This document shows, in pieces, positions 11,039 through 21,919 of a DNA stretch of 64,000 nt. A program made the position numbers and the translations under genes. This stretch comes from Stenopsyche tienmushanensis (lineage: Eukaryota; Arthropoda; Insecta; Trichoptera; Stenopsychidae): positions 992,001 to 1,056,000 of the forward strand of contig WACJ01000521.1 of the NCBI GenBank assembly GCA_008973525.1. The letters run 5' to 3'. The notes beneath the pieces were generated by a model. It was not told the origin of the DNA. It was given only the letters and a program-made list of their open reading frames with translations, and searched no databases. Every line of letters begins with the position of its first letter. The first letter of the stretch is position 1.

Positions 11039-11906
11039 GGCTGCCGAGCATCCAACCTCGCGTCAACCAGTAAACTGTCTGCGCGCCTACACAAAATCCA
11101 TACGTTGTGCTTCTAGCCCAGCTGCACGCAAACTCGTTATACCCAATGGAATGCGTCCGCAGGAGCTGAATAATCAACTCATCTCTTTCGCACTCGATCA
11201 AATAAAAAGAGATGGCACCAACCAGTATAACGCACACTAACAAAATGTCGAACGCGACTTCGTCCGTGCCTGTACGCTATGGACGACACAAATTCATATT
11301 CATTTATTTTATTCAAATTATCTTTATCAACAATTAAAGCATGCTGTGATAAATACACGAAACAATATTATTCCAAAACAAACACTACTCAAAATAAAAA
11401 CACGTTCCAGCATAGCCTACAAAACAAATATGTTGACGCGTGCACTGCGTAAATCTGGCAACGTTGAAAAATATCTATTTTTAAAATATTAATTAAAAAT
11501 CCCATATCATTTATAGCATGTATATTTAAATTTAATTTAAAACATTTACAATAAATTCGACATAATTATTTTATTTTAAATACGAAATAAAATATTAATT
11601 TTAGTACAAGAGACATCTATGATTTTAATATATAACTCATATCTATATTTTTTAATTATAAAATATGCGCTTAGATGTCACTATAAAATTTTGTCTAAAT
11701 TCAATAATTATAATCTAAATTTGTAACAATAATTTCGATATACATATTTTAGCATGGATTTTAACCGTTTGCTGTGCTGCGTTGAATTTAACAAATTCAT
11801 GCCAAAAATACGCATAACTATAAAAACAGATAAATTTGATAATACGCAAAATTAAAAAAAAATGCAATCATCGTATACGAAATACACACCAAATTAAATA
11901 TACAAT
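11039..11906. other. 5-prime flank of the MADF gene, then AT-rich intergenic DNA
   Basis: 11039-11280 is noticeably richer in GC and CpG than its surroundings, which suits a promoter or 5-prime UTR for the minus-strand MADF gene. No TATA box or second gene is evident. 11290-11906 is AT-rich and empty. Confidence 0.4.
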
Positions 11907-12145
11907 GTACTCTCGATTATCCGGATGCAAATTATCCGGATTGCGGATTATCCGCGTTTGAAAAATATAAGTCCACTCCTGAACATAAATCGCCATTAAC
12001 CAAGGTGGAATTTTTAAAATCTTCCTGTCGGTATGGCCAGAAATGATTATGGACGGGCAGTGAGATTTTAAAAGATTGTTTTAAAAAATGAGTTTCGTCG
12101 GGTAAAACGTCTTTATCGTCAAAGTCTTCTGAAAACTCGCGAAAA
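11907..12145 (-). mobile_element. Possible pogo/Tigger-type element end
   Basis: CTCGATTATCCGGATGCAAA followed by repeated ATTATCCG motifs resembles the ends of Tigger/pogo-like elements. The adjoining minus-strand open frame shows no catalytic motif. Low certainty. Confidence 0.3.
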
Positions 12146-12147
12146 AC

Positions 12148-12495
12148 GTAGAATACCGACCCAGTCGAGAGTTGCACGTGATTTTTATTTTACTATGAAT
12201 ACTCTATTTTACATGAATCAACACTGATTGTCTCTATCCGTTTTTATTATATAAACTAAGTCACTTAATCCCTCTTTTCTTCATTATCGCTTAAACAACC
12301 CACTGGATCATATTTTCTTCATCCAATTTCGTTTTGTATTGAGAGTTCGTAATCTTTCTGTAGACATGTTCAGGTATGGCGTCCGATCACGAGGCATCCT
12401 TTCGTTTTACCAGCGGTTCGAAAAGCGGACCGGTTGGATACACAGACTTTGTGGCTACTCTGTCCTCTTTTAGGGCTTTTTGCGGCATTTTCACT
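12148..12495 (-). repeat. LTR-2 fragment, about 350 bp
   Basis: It aligns with 32694-33153 over most of its length: AGAATACCGA, AAACAACCCAC, TTCGTTTTGTATTGAGAGTT, GACATGTTCAGGTATGGCG, then TTTTAGGGCTTTTTGCGGC. The primer-site end is missing. Confidence 0.7.
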
Positions 12496-12499
12496 CTGT

Positions 12500-13140
12500 C
12501 CATTTGCGCATTACCATCCATACGCGTTCAATCCCACATTCATTGTTCGTTTTAATTTTTAACCATTGAAGATTGATGGCATTAATCAAAATAACGTTAT
12601 GGAATATTAATAACAACATGATCATTAGGTCTCCCTCGTCATTTCTTCAATTATGACGGAAGTATATGCTTGCCATTTAATAACGAAATTTTGATTTTAT
12701 CATAGATTTCTAATGATGTTGTGCTTCAAATGTAAGATAAGTCTTATTGCAATATCAATAATAATTTATTGTTTTTGGGTATTTTTCGGCGAAATTAAAC
12801 AGATACAATCGTTTAAATCTGCATGGATTTGCTTGCGTTTTCAATTATTTCTTTAAGATTTATCGCTGATATGCCAATTAGCATGTTGTCTAAGAAAATG
12901 TTCCAATCAATGCATCTTTCGATGTGGAACAGTAAATGTCCATAGCAGGCTATCAAAATCGCGATCTATGCCATTTTTTAGTGCATGAAGTTCAGTAAAT
13001 GTTAACATTTTCATCAAAACAAATTTAGCATTCTTATGCATCGTTCGTTCGCCAATAATGGCACATGCTATGTAGTTACTTGTAACAATTTCTATTTAAA
13101 ATATCATGTGAATTTAACGTTCTTGGCAAAAATCTACTAT
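12500..13140. other. No gene recognised
   Basis: AT-rich with no open frame of interest. Confidence 0.45.
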
Positions 13141-13141
13141 T

Positions 13142-13415
13142 CCACACGAGAGAGATCTGGCTGCTGGAGGGACGACTTCCCGCAGCCAAGGCTAACCGAC
13201 GACTCTCCCGACTCCCGCTTCCTGCGCGTCACTATCCAGCAGCCAACCGTGCATACGCAAGAAGCGATCGGTCGGTATGCAGGTGCAATGTCTCCATAGG
13301 GCCACAAGAGATGGCGCTGTTAAAATAACATATTGCACCTGAAGAGAGATGGAAGATGTCGCTGTTAATCTGGCGAATCAAATCTGTTCAGATTAACGGC
13401 ATTTTTACAACCAAA
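13142..13415 (+). repeat. LTR-1 fragment
   Basis: It shares ACGAGAGAGAGATCTGGCTG, the GCGATCGGTCGGTA segment and two inverted-repeat motifs with four other copies. The motifs are AGGTGCAATGT/ACATTGCACCT-like arms (slightly diverged here) and GTTAATCTG/CAGATTAAC arms. The first part of the LTR is absent. Open frames crossing it are not genes. Confidence 0.75.
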
Positions 13416-13489
13416 TCTAAAACAACAGCAACGACCGATTTATATCATGACCCGAGCTGATGTACACTTTTTATCGTTACTCGCTGCTC

Positions 13490-13860
13490 CAAATGATTAG
13501 TAAGATTCCTATTTGATATTCAATTTTCTTTGTTATGTCGCACTTATCTGGAGACAAGTCTGGGGATTTTGGTGGCGTTTTTTCGTAAAACACCAGACGG
13601 TCTTTTTTTAAAATGTGTTTGGGTACGGCGTTTTTTTAAAGTATTTTCAAATAACACTTAATTTATTTTTTATCAATCAAAATATATTTTTGTAATCAGC
13701 AATAATCCAATTGGGATGCCCAGAGCAGTCTTTTCTGTTTATTCCATTTGTTCGGTTTTGGTTACTTTTGTGCTAAACGTCCGTGGTAGACTTTGGGCGG
13801 TCCGGTATTTTCCTGTCCTTCAAAGTCCCAGTCGCCTGGTATCGTCGATAGTGCATCTTA
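13490..13860 (-). mobile_element. Tc1-like transposase remnant
   Basis: The minus strand reads TPPKSPDLSPDK near 13560, resembling the PPQSPDLNPIE catalytic block of Tc1 transposases. About 250 bp away, in an order that does not fit one intact gene, it reads RKIPDRPKSTT, like the linker of their N-terminal domain. The segment GGGCGGTCCGGTATTTTCCT recurs at 29575. Identification is tentative. Confidence 0.45.
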
Positions 13861-13864
13861 CCCT

Positions 13865-14754
13865 TGTATTTTTCTTTGTTAAAGTATTTCCTTATTCTCC
13901 TACATCGCTTTCAATCTTCATCGCCATTAGCAAATATCAAAGCCATATTTTATATGTTCAATAGAGAGAAAATTGACGATCTTATCCTCTATATCCACAT
14001 ATACCTGCATAAAACCAGCGCCCTTCAGTCATCATCAAACCAATGCAAGGTGTCTGACATTGACCGTCTTTGAAAATATGACAATTCGAACATGTGGGTG
14101 ACGTTTCATGCCATCTGGGTGAGCCAAAGCGGGAGCTCTTATTACATACTTTCTCATATGGCCAACATTATATATCTTTGCGAATATTATCAGCTTGTGA
14201 TTGCCCATCACATGACTATTTTTTTGCACGCCAAATTAAAAGCTTTTTACGCTTAATAGATATATGAATTAAATTAAATTAGTGTGCTGTTATCGACGGT
14301 TTGACAGCTACAACAAATCGAATTTGATATTACTCGACCTGATAGATTGTATGCCATTAAAATAAGCTATGGAAATTGAAAAGCTCATCTCGTTTATGGA
14401 CGTAGAAAGTTCATAGGGACTAAGGTGTATTTGATGATTGTTTTGGTGTCTAATTCTCGAGACATTATAATTTGATTGGATGGCACAACAAGAAATGGAA
14501 ACTCCCCCAAATTAGGCACCTAATAAGCGTGGAAAATTAAAATAAATAGTTTGTGCGTGCTCACTTTTATGACACACTGTATATGAATAACGGTACTGCG
14601 TTTGGGCACGCCAAATGTTATCGGGACACGTTTTTGGTAAGAGTTTCTCTTCTTGGCCGGGCACCTTTTACTTTTCTCTTTTTTGCGTAATCTTAACCGA
14701 AATAAATTATTTCCTCTTAGATCACTTCCACATATTTCCATAAACCATCCCATA
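13865..14754. other. No gene recognised
   Basis: Short open frames only. Confidence 0.45.
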
Positions 14755-14870
14755 TCAAGTTTTGATATAGTGGATCAGATCCTGTACTTGATTATAAAGA
14801 ATCAACGCACGTACAGGGATGATTAATCAAATAAGACAGATCCTCTTCTCTCAGATCTCAGATTATAGAT
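14755..14870 (+). repeat. Possible degenerate SINE copy
   Basis: GATATAGTGGATCAGATCCTG resembles the A-box side of the tRNA-like SINE head, and GTACAGGGATGATTAAT resembles its body. No B box is present. Confidence 0.3.
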
Positions 14871-15044
14871 CCTCTACTATCGATAATTCTAATAAGAATT
14901 CAACAATCCCTAGAAAAGTTTCCCGTGTAGTTAACGAATTTGACACAGGGTACAAAAACCGAACAATTTAATAACCATGTCCTACGAGGACCCGCTATTT
15001 CTCCACAACTGGTGGCCACTTGCTCTCTGAGCATGGGGGGGATG

Positions 15045-15267
15045 AAAGTGTTTTTATTTTAATTATTTTTGTATAAACATTTTTATGCGACTTTTGGTAC
15101 ATTCTATCACATTGATTTGAAGTTATGCGGTTTATAAAAATAATGGAATCTATCCCTCAGTTTTCTATGTAATTTAATGCGAGTCTTAAACTCTTTTTTA
15201 ATGCGATTTTTTTATATGCGACTCTCCGTGCAACGTATTTATCGCAAAAAAAACAGACCTAAGTGTA
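15045..15267 (+). mobile_element. MITE, divergent subfamily copy
   Basis: It contains TTTGAAGTTATGCGGTTT and ATATGCGACTCTCCGTG, and ends ACCTAAGTGTA. It is closest to the copy at 3520-3678. Confidence 0.6.
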
Positions 15268-15340
15268 TAGATATATACATTATACAAAAAAAGAGTATTT
15301 GATCTCAGCTCACAACCCTGGGAGAGTGCGAGCCGCCCAA

Positions 15341-15552
15341 TCGAGATCGTAGAAGGCCCCAGGAATACATTTTTCCCCAAATTTATTACAGAAAGCCCTT
15401 AAATTGGAGGGAGTAGCTACAAAGTTTCCGTGTCCAACCGGTCCAAGCTCTGGACCGCTGACACAACGAAATAGCACCTCGTGATCGGACGCCATGCCCG
15501 GACATATCCACTGAACATGGTCTGCGTCCATAAACGGATCTCCGCATGGGCA
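15341..15552 (+). repeat. LTR-2 fragment, plus orientation
   Basis: It begins GATCGTAGAAGGCCCC, the reverse complement of the outer edge seen in minus copies. It runs through CCAACCGGTCC and GGACGCCATGCCCGG to CCATAAACGGATCTCCGCAT. Open frames here are LTR-derived. Confidence 0.65.
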
Positions 15553-15744
15553 CTCCGAGAAGTGGGAAATCCCTAGTGGAGAGAAGTCCTAAACCACCCG
15601 TGTTCTGTGAGGAACTGAGATGTTCAGTAATCCGGGACGGCCCAGATTAATTATCAACAGATAACGACATAATAAATATTCAAATTATAAAGGAATTGAA
15701 TGAAGGACGAGGTCTTCTTATATCGTTCGTGGTCTTCTTAGAAT

Positions 15745-15960
15745 CATAATCATCATCATGATAGTTCAGCCACAAACAGTCCACTGCTGAAGTAGGGCCT
15801 CTTCAATATACATTCACAGGAAGGGATTACATCCATTAGTCTGTGTCATACATCCACACCCTGGTTCGCTTGATATTGAGGGTAGCATGACCTTCGAGTT
15901 TCATTTAGAACACACACCCAGCGGGCCACCTGGATAAACGTGTCGAAGGACACTTTAGCG
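15745..15960 (+). repeat. LINE-associated insect repeat fragment
   Basis: ATCATCATCATGATAGTTCA then CAGTCCACTGCTGAAGTAGG and GGGCCTCTTC resemble a repeat core (CATCATCAGCC, GTCCACTGCTGGACATAGGCCTC) widespread in insect genomes and often linked to RTE-type LINEs. The family is recalled, not checked. Confidence 0.45.
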
Positions 15961-16503
15961 ATCATCTCGATAGGAATTTTGGGGAAATTTGTAAAGAATA
16001 AATAGTTTTCCTCAGGATATAGTAAAAAAATAATATAGGCGACCTGAAGTATAACGAGTTCAGTCCCTTCTTTCTTCACAAGGTGAAGGTAACTGACTAA
16101 GGTGAAGTCCTACGTGACGCAAAAATACATATCGGATTCGGTCCTACGCCAACTGAGGGTGTATTTCCGTCCACAAGTGGGATTCTTCCTTTGTCGTTCT
16201 TCCCAGCCGTCTGCTTGTTGTTATTCTCGTGCTTGTTCCGTTCCTTTAGTTTTCATCCTTCATTCCTTTAGTAAACCATCCAAATAAGTAGGGATTTTCC
16301 AGTCGCTGGTCCATAGAAAACCATCAATATAAGCATGGACTAATAATATTAGTATAGTATTAGGAACGTTACCGAAACCGTAACCAAAATGAAAAGATAA
16401 CAGTTCAAAGCTTCGATAACTGTACAAACCGGGACATTCAAATAATATTTAAGTAGTCAGTCTGTAAAGAAACATTAGCTTAACATAATAAATTGTAGAA
16501 AAA
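15961..16503. other. No gene recognised
   Basis: Short open frames only. Confidence 0.4.
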
Positions 16504-16650
16504 CACATATTTAAAACTCAGTCTGCTACCAGAAGTGATTCTATTTAAAACGCTATTATGCGGCCCGACAATATCAACAGTGTTGAGGTTCATTTATTGA
16601 TATACAAGCTTGACACACGCTGCGCGGTCTTGAGAGAAAGGCGGATTTAT
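16504..16650 (+). repeat. Direct repeat, partner at 61848-61993
   Basis: Shared stretches include TTCTATTTAAAACGCTATTA, GGCCCRACAATATCAA, ATATACAAGCTTGA and ACGCTGCGCGRTC, in the same order and on the same strand. Confidence 0.75.
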
Positions 16651-17539
16651 ATGGACATAAATATATAGCATCTATGTTCGATTTGAAATAATCTCACTAA
16701 TCAAAGATACGGCGGGATATTCCTAAGGCAGATTTATTGAATTAATTCATGCTGTCGTTGATCAATTCGTTTGTTCATTTGAATTTATACCACTGCCTCT
16801 TTTATTCAGCATACTTCCTCTTTGAACATCATACTTCCTGCTTGATAAATGAGCCATTAATGACCGTCAATTCAATTTCATATCAGCCTTTGTATTACAT
16901 GGAGGATTTAAATGACACCAATTAAGAGCACTTTCCACGGTCCTATTATTCGGCACGCTTGAGCAGATTTTGATGACACAAATTTACCGTTTGATGATCA
17001 TTGCTAAGAAAACTGAAGATTGAATTGCCGATGGATCTTCGGAGCGTAATTGCTCAATCATGTCTAATCTGTTTTCCAACAGTTCGCCTGATGAAAATGA
17101 CTTGTCTGCGTGATTAATTGCTTTTGTTCGTTGCGTAAGTCGGCATGCGAGAACTTCCACTGATTTAACCTTAATTGGGCACATTACTGTTAAGATTTGG
17201 TGTTAAATAAGTTATGCAATCTATGATCCAATACAGTATTTGGGTTAAGATGAATATTTCCGCGAATTTATGCTATGGTTCCGCATTTTGTGAAATATCA
17301 AGTCGTCCGAAATGCCATTAAACAAAGGATATAGTCTGTTATGGTCATTTTATGATATGTTGCATAAGAACCAATTTGTTTATTTTATAGGCATATGAAG
17401 GATTGCAAAATTATAAAATGATATGCCAAATCTATTGATTCAATTAAAACTATCATCTCATTAACACATTTCTCAACATTTATGTTATACAACTTTAAAC
17501 AGTCCAACTCCATAGATATTTTGCTAAAGTACAGATATG

Positions 17540-17630
17540 AAAACAAGTTATATGTAAGATAACTACTTATTTTTTAAATTTTTTTGAAATAACATTTTAT
17601 GGCATTACATATAAAGTATGATTTCATTCA
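17540..17630 (+). repeat. Short direct repeat, partner at 23078-23165
   Basis: Both contain ATGTAAGATA, then ATTTTATGGCATTA followed by GTATAAA/GTATGAT and TTCATTCAAA/TTTAATCAAA. Moderate similarity. Confidence 0.5.
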
Positions 17631-19250
17631 AAAATACGCCGCAGATCTACTGGGTGGCACGTAATCGGGAGGTCGTCGTTGCTCAAATCGCTAGTGCAGA
17701 ATGTCCATCATGGCATACGCTGTGTGTTACTCGCGGAATTCTTAGCAATAAGTGGACAAAGTTTTATTGCAATCCGATGAACGGTATGGCAGCCCATTTC
17801 AAACGAACAAAACCCAATTCATTTTTATATATAAGATATCAGATGGTGAAAAACTCCAGCTATTCAGTCAATAAACTCCGATTATTTCTATCAATTTCAA
17901 CTCATACCGAATAGTGCATTCATTTAAAATATAAGCACGACATTGCAAATAAAGCACAGCACACAACATATGCGTGCATACTCTTCATTCAAGCTTTGAT
18001 TGATGAATTAAAAAGCATATATTTTATAAAAAAAATCGCATTTATTTATAACAATATTACATGATAAAAAAGATCAACAATTATACATAAAATTAAATTA
18101 AGTCAGATCTCAAATTAAGGCTAGAATATCATTTAACTAAAATACAGATTTATGTACAAAATTAATATCATGGTAACAACTTAAATTTATCACAATTACT
18201 TCGTATTGGATCGCATCCTATGCACTATTATATTGTCGAAATTAATTTACATGGATGATTTTTTAGAATCAATGATTGATTGACAGTCTTTTCGCGAATA
18301 AAGACTGACTGATCTCGAGTCAATCATCGATTTGCCACAAGCCTAAGCTTTTAACGTGCATTTAATGCATTTAAATACACAAGTGTGTGCTATTAGCGTT
18401 TGTATTTGATGTCGCAAATGATAGCTTTCTTCGCATTAAAGCTGAGAGAAATCTTTAACGGCCTAATATTTTTTATTGTCGGGTTTATGTGTTAATTATG
18501 GTACCGAGAAATGATTATCATTGACCCTTGGATCGTGCATTTTAAGCCATTTTTCATAATAATTGTGTCGGTCGATGGTTAAATCAGATTCGCCCGTGCG
18601 AAAATTTAAATATCGAAAGTGTATGGGTCACTTACGTTTTCAATCTCTGTCGATATAAAAACTATCAGAGTCAGATAATGAACGCACCATTAAAAAGGAA
18701 ACGGAAACTTTCGAGCTCACATCCGAAAACTTGTTTCCCAGTCATGGTCTTATCGAACGTGTAACCGGCCTAAATATCAAAGAAAAAGTCGGAGCATGCG
18801 TCGAACATAAAACAAGTTTCGTTCGCTGACAAGTCACGCCCGCTACACGACCATTATATTCTATTAAAAAAAAAATCGGGATGTAAAAAATCGCCATCGA
18901 TCATCATGAAAGGGAAAAAGCGATCAATTTTATTTCTAAAAATAAATATTTGAAGATCCCAATCGATCCCAAAGAGCATCCATTCAACGTTAGCTGTTGG
19001 ACCCCAATCGTGATAATTTGAGACACACCGCCAACACAAATAAGATTCTCTGTCTCAAAACTATCATTAATATATTTTATTGCATGTCAAAAGCATTCGA
19101 GCATAAATAAAACACCAAAGAAATCCTTTCACCGGCTTAATAATGGTCGTTCAAAACGAATTAGATTAATTCTCATGTCTTGCCGTCATGACGAAATGTG
19201 TGACATGGATCTATAATTTATTAAAAGAACAAAAAAACCCTTCAGTCACT

Positions 19251-19269
19251 ATGTACATTACAATGCACA
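19251..19269. repeat. Palindrome, TGTACATT family
   Basis: ATGTACATT-AC-AATGCACA: imperfect arms around a 2-nt spacer, one of three related sites. Confidence 0.6.
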
Positions 19270-19824
19270 ATAATTTTAAATGCTTTTTGTGAGCTAGTTT
19301 ATGCATCATTGAATTTGGGACCTTTTGTATATCGTAGTGTACATCATAAAGATCAAACCCAAAGGTTTTCATAGATCAAAATGAGTCTATCCGATATCAG
19401 ATATAGATGATCTCAATAGAATATTTCTAGGGAAAGGATTTTTCACATATGCATTTAAAAAAGAAAACTTTCCAAGTCTTTATTACAAAACGAGACAATA
19501 GCTCATTTCCGAGAAAATCAGAGAACTTTTTTAGTCCATGTTGTGGACCGCAAAAAAGTCTGAAAAATCATGTTCATGAATTCCAAAACCAGCACCTCAT
19601 GTACTGTTCGGTAGTGGCTTCATTATCCGAATATCAGCGCACTTTTTATTAGTATTGAATTCGTTTTGTTGGCTGGGCCGCAAAAATCGTTGTTGATAAG
19701 CACATATATCCCGGTATCAATTATTTTGCATTATTTTGGCATGATCTCATAAAGAAAGACTCTTTTTATCGAATAAAATCAAGATCCTAGCGTGAATTGC
19801 ACTGTAATTTGAATTTAAACGTTT

Positions 19825-19846
19825 GTGTACATTGTAATGTACATAC
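19825..19846. repeat. Palindrome, TGTACATT family
   Basis: TGTACATT-GT-AATGTACA, followed by TACGGTTTTT. It is an inverted version of the site at 20291. Confidence 0.65.
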
Positions 19847-20290
19847 GGTTTTTGGCTCTCTGGTTAGTGGTATCTGGTCTCTGAACTAATTTAATATGTC
19901 AGTTTATTTGTATGCTTGATTTCCATGCGAAATTTTATGCAAATTACAAATATTTTGATTCCAATCATATTTTTCAATAATAGACTTCAAATCTGATGTC
20001 ATTACATGAAGATATTTTAAATTGATTTGAGATTGAATCACCAAATAGCGATGACAAAGACGATGTCGAGATACCAATTGAAATGCCAAGATATGTTCAA
20101 AAAAAGGACGAGGGTTTTCAATGAAGTCGAATAGTAACTGAACATATATTTGTGTTATTATTTAATTTGAAAAAAGATGATTTTCCCTAATAGAATACAT
20201 CTTTATTATATAATAAAGCTATGTAATCGCAATACATTGTGTTTATAAACCGATTTGGCAATTAAAAACGATTTTATACCGCTCCAGCAC

Positions 20291-20314
20291 GTATGTACAT
20301 TACAATGTACATAC
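20291..20314. repeat. Palindrome with perfect 11-bp arms
   Basis: GTATGTACATT-AC-AATGTACATAC, followed by TGTTTTTT. Perfect arms with a 2-nt spacer. Confidence 0.75.
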
Positions 20315-21247
20315 TGTTTTTTCATGAAAAATGAACACAGAACAACAAAAAATAGGTTTCATGCTTGTTTATAGTTCCGGATAACTGAGAATCGGGTCTG
20401 AAATGGTTAATACGTGCAGCGTTTTGACGTTTCATGCTTAATAGCTGAATAATCTTTTAATTACGACGGTACATTTATAAATGGATCACTTTCGCGCACA
20501 CTCGGAATCGTTTAGACATTAACATTCAAATTGAGTCGCATAAATTACGCTTGAAAACGTCATTTTACGATTCGCGATCGGGCGCGTTTTTTGCATTCAA
20601 ACGGACCAATCAGAGCGCTTGAATTCGTTTTGGCCGTAACGTTTAGCGGTTTTATGCAATGCATAAAGAGCGGAAATAAACAAAAATTGTACTTTCTCCG
20701 AATTTAACGAAACCTGCTACAACTCCGGTTTGATTGCGATTTCAATCGATGTCGGTTTTATTTCAGTGTTTCAGTATATTTACATGCAATCGCAACAAGG
20801 GCACGCTCCATAAATTTAATTTCCATTCTGACGAGTGTTTTGATTAAAAATTTAAATATTTGCAAGAAAGTCATTAACGCGCCGTTTTATTGACGTTTAA
20901 TCAAATAAAAGGCATCAAAAACTTTCTTAGCGCTGCAAATCCAATTATCATAAATAGTTAAGCGATATCATAAAGTTTATGATGGGATCTATGGATATAG
21001 TTTCACTTTTGATTGCTGCATCAGTACTTCATCCGCTGTTGTCATAACAATACATTTGCATTTAGATCTAGAAAGTATAATGTATACGTGTACGTGGTTG
21101 AAATTGTACTACCTTCCATTTAAATAAACTACTACTTCGTTACAGGTCCACTTTTATCCCTTCACTCGGCTCCGTGACAACCCGAAAGAAAAACGAACTG
21201 CATGCGATCATGTGGGAGCTCTCCACCACGCTACATTTCCATTTGGG

Positions 21248-21300
21248 CCCACTTCTGACACCATTGTAGCGTAGTGGAGCGGAGACGCTTTCGGGACGGA
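21248..21300 (-). mobile_element. LTR-retrotransposon end with tRNA-Leu-type primer site
   Basis: On the minus strand TGGTGTCAGAAGTGGG (21263-21248) matches the complement of the 3-prime end of tRNA-Leu, a known primer site of gypsy-type elements. It is preceded by TACA, as expected for an LTR end. The LTR itself would lie above 21266, but its outer edge was not found. Confidence 0.55.
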
Positions 21301-21919
21301 ATCCCCAGGCTGCTCTCCGCTCTTACGTGCTTGCCGAGATGATCAAGGCTATCCGACGACATTGGGACAGTTGGAATGACAAAGTATTTTAACAGCATAT
21401 GAATTATATACCACCAACCACGAACAGCATGAATATATGTAATTCCTTCAACATTCCTGGACACCAGAAAAAAATAGTTTATGATCATTCTAAGCGTAAA
21501 AATAATGACTGTCTTTAAAATTTACACCCGCTTCGTTTAATAAACCCGGCTTAAGCATGAAAAAGTTTCGTTTATGTGGTTGGTGGGAATTTGTTTTTGT
21601 TATAACTTGTATAAAATTATTTCTTGTTTTCGTTAAGTTGTTTTTTTTTTTTTAGAAAGATATTGATGTTAGCTAGAAACTATAATCCGGATTTCGTGTA
21701 ATATCGATACTTTCACTCGAAATTGATCTTTAAACGGCAATCTATCAAGTTGTTTGGACCAGTTATGTTTCAAATACAGTCAGTCAAATAAGACGAAGAA
21801 ACCAGCTTCGTCCATCATCTAGCGAGCGTCGATGGATCTGTCCAAAATTCACTAAAATATATCACTGTTTGGCACGACTCGTCGATTCATGGATGAGCTT
21901 TAAAGCTCATCGCGGAGCC

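Larger units (their letters stand above)
16651..21230. other. Gene-poor AT-rich region
   Basis: No recognisable exon in 4.6 kb. It holds a short repeat at 17540-17630 and three palindromes at 19251, 19825 and 20291. An open frame at 17618-17914 (98 residues) is of no known family. Confidence 0.5.

Noticed and set aside
15310..15531. 73-residue minus-strand open frame as a gene
   Set aside because: The same peptide-like text recurs in several frames and places because it lies within the LTR-2 repeat.
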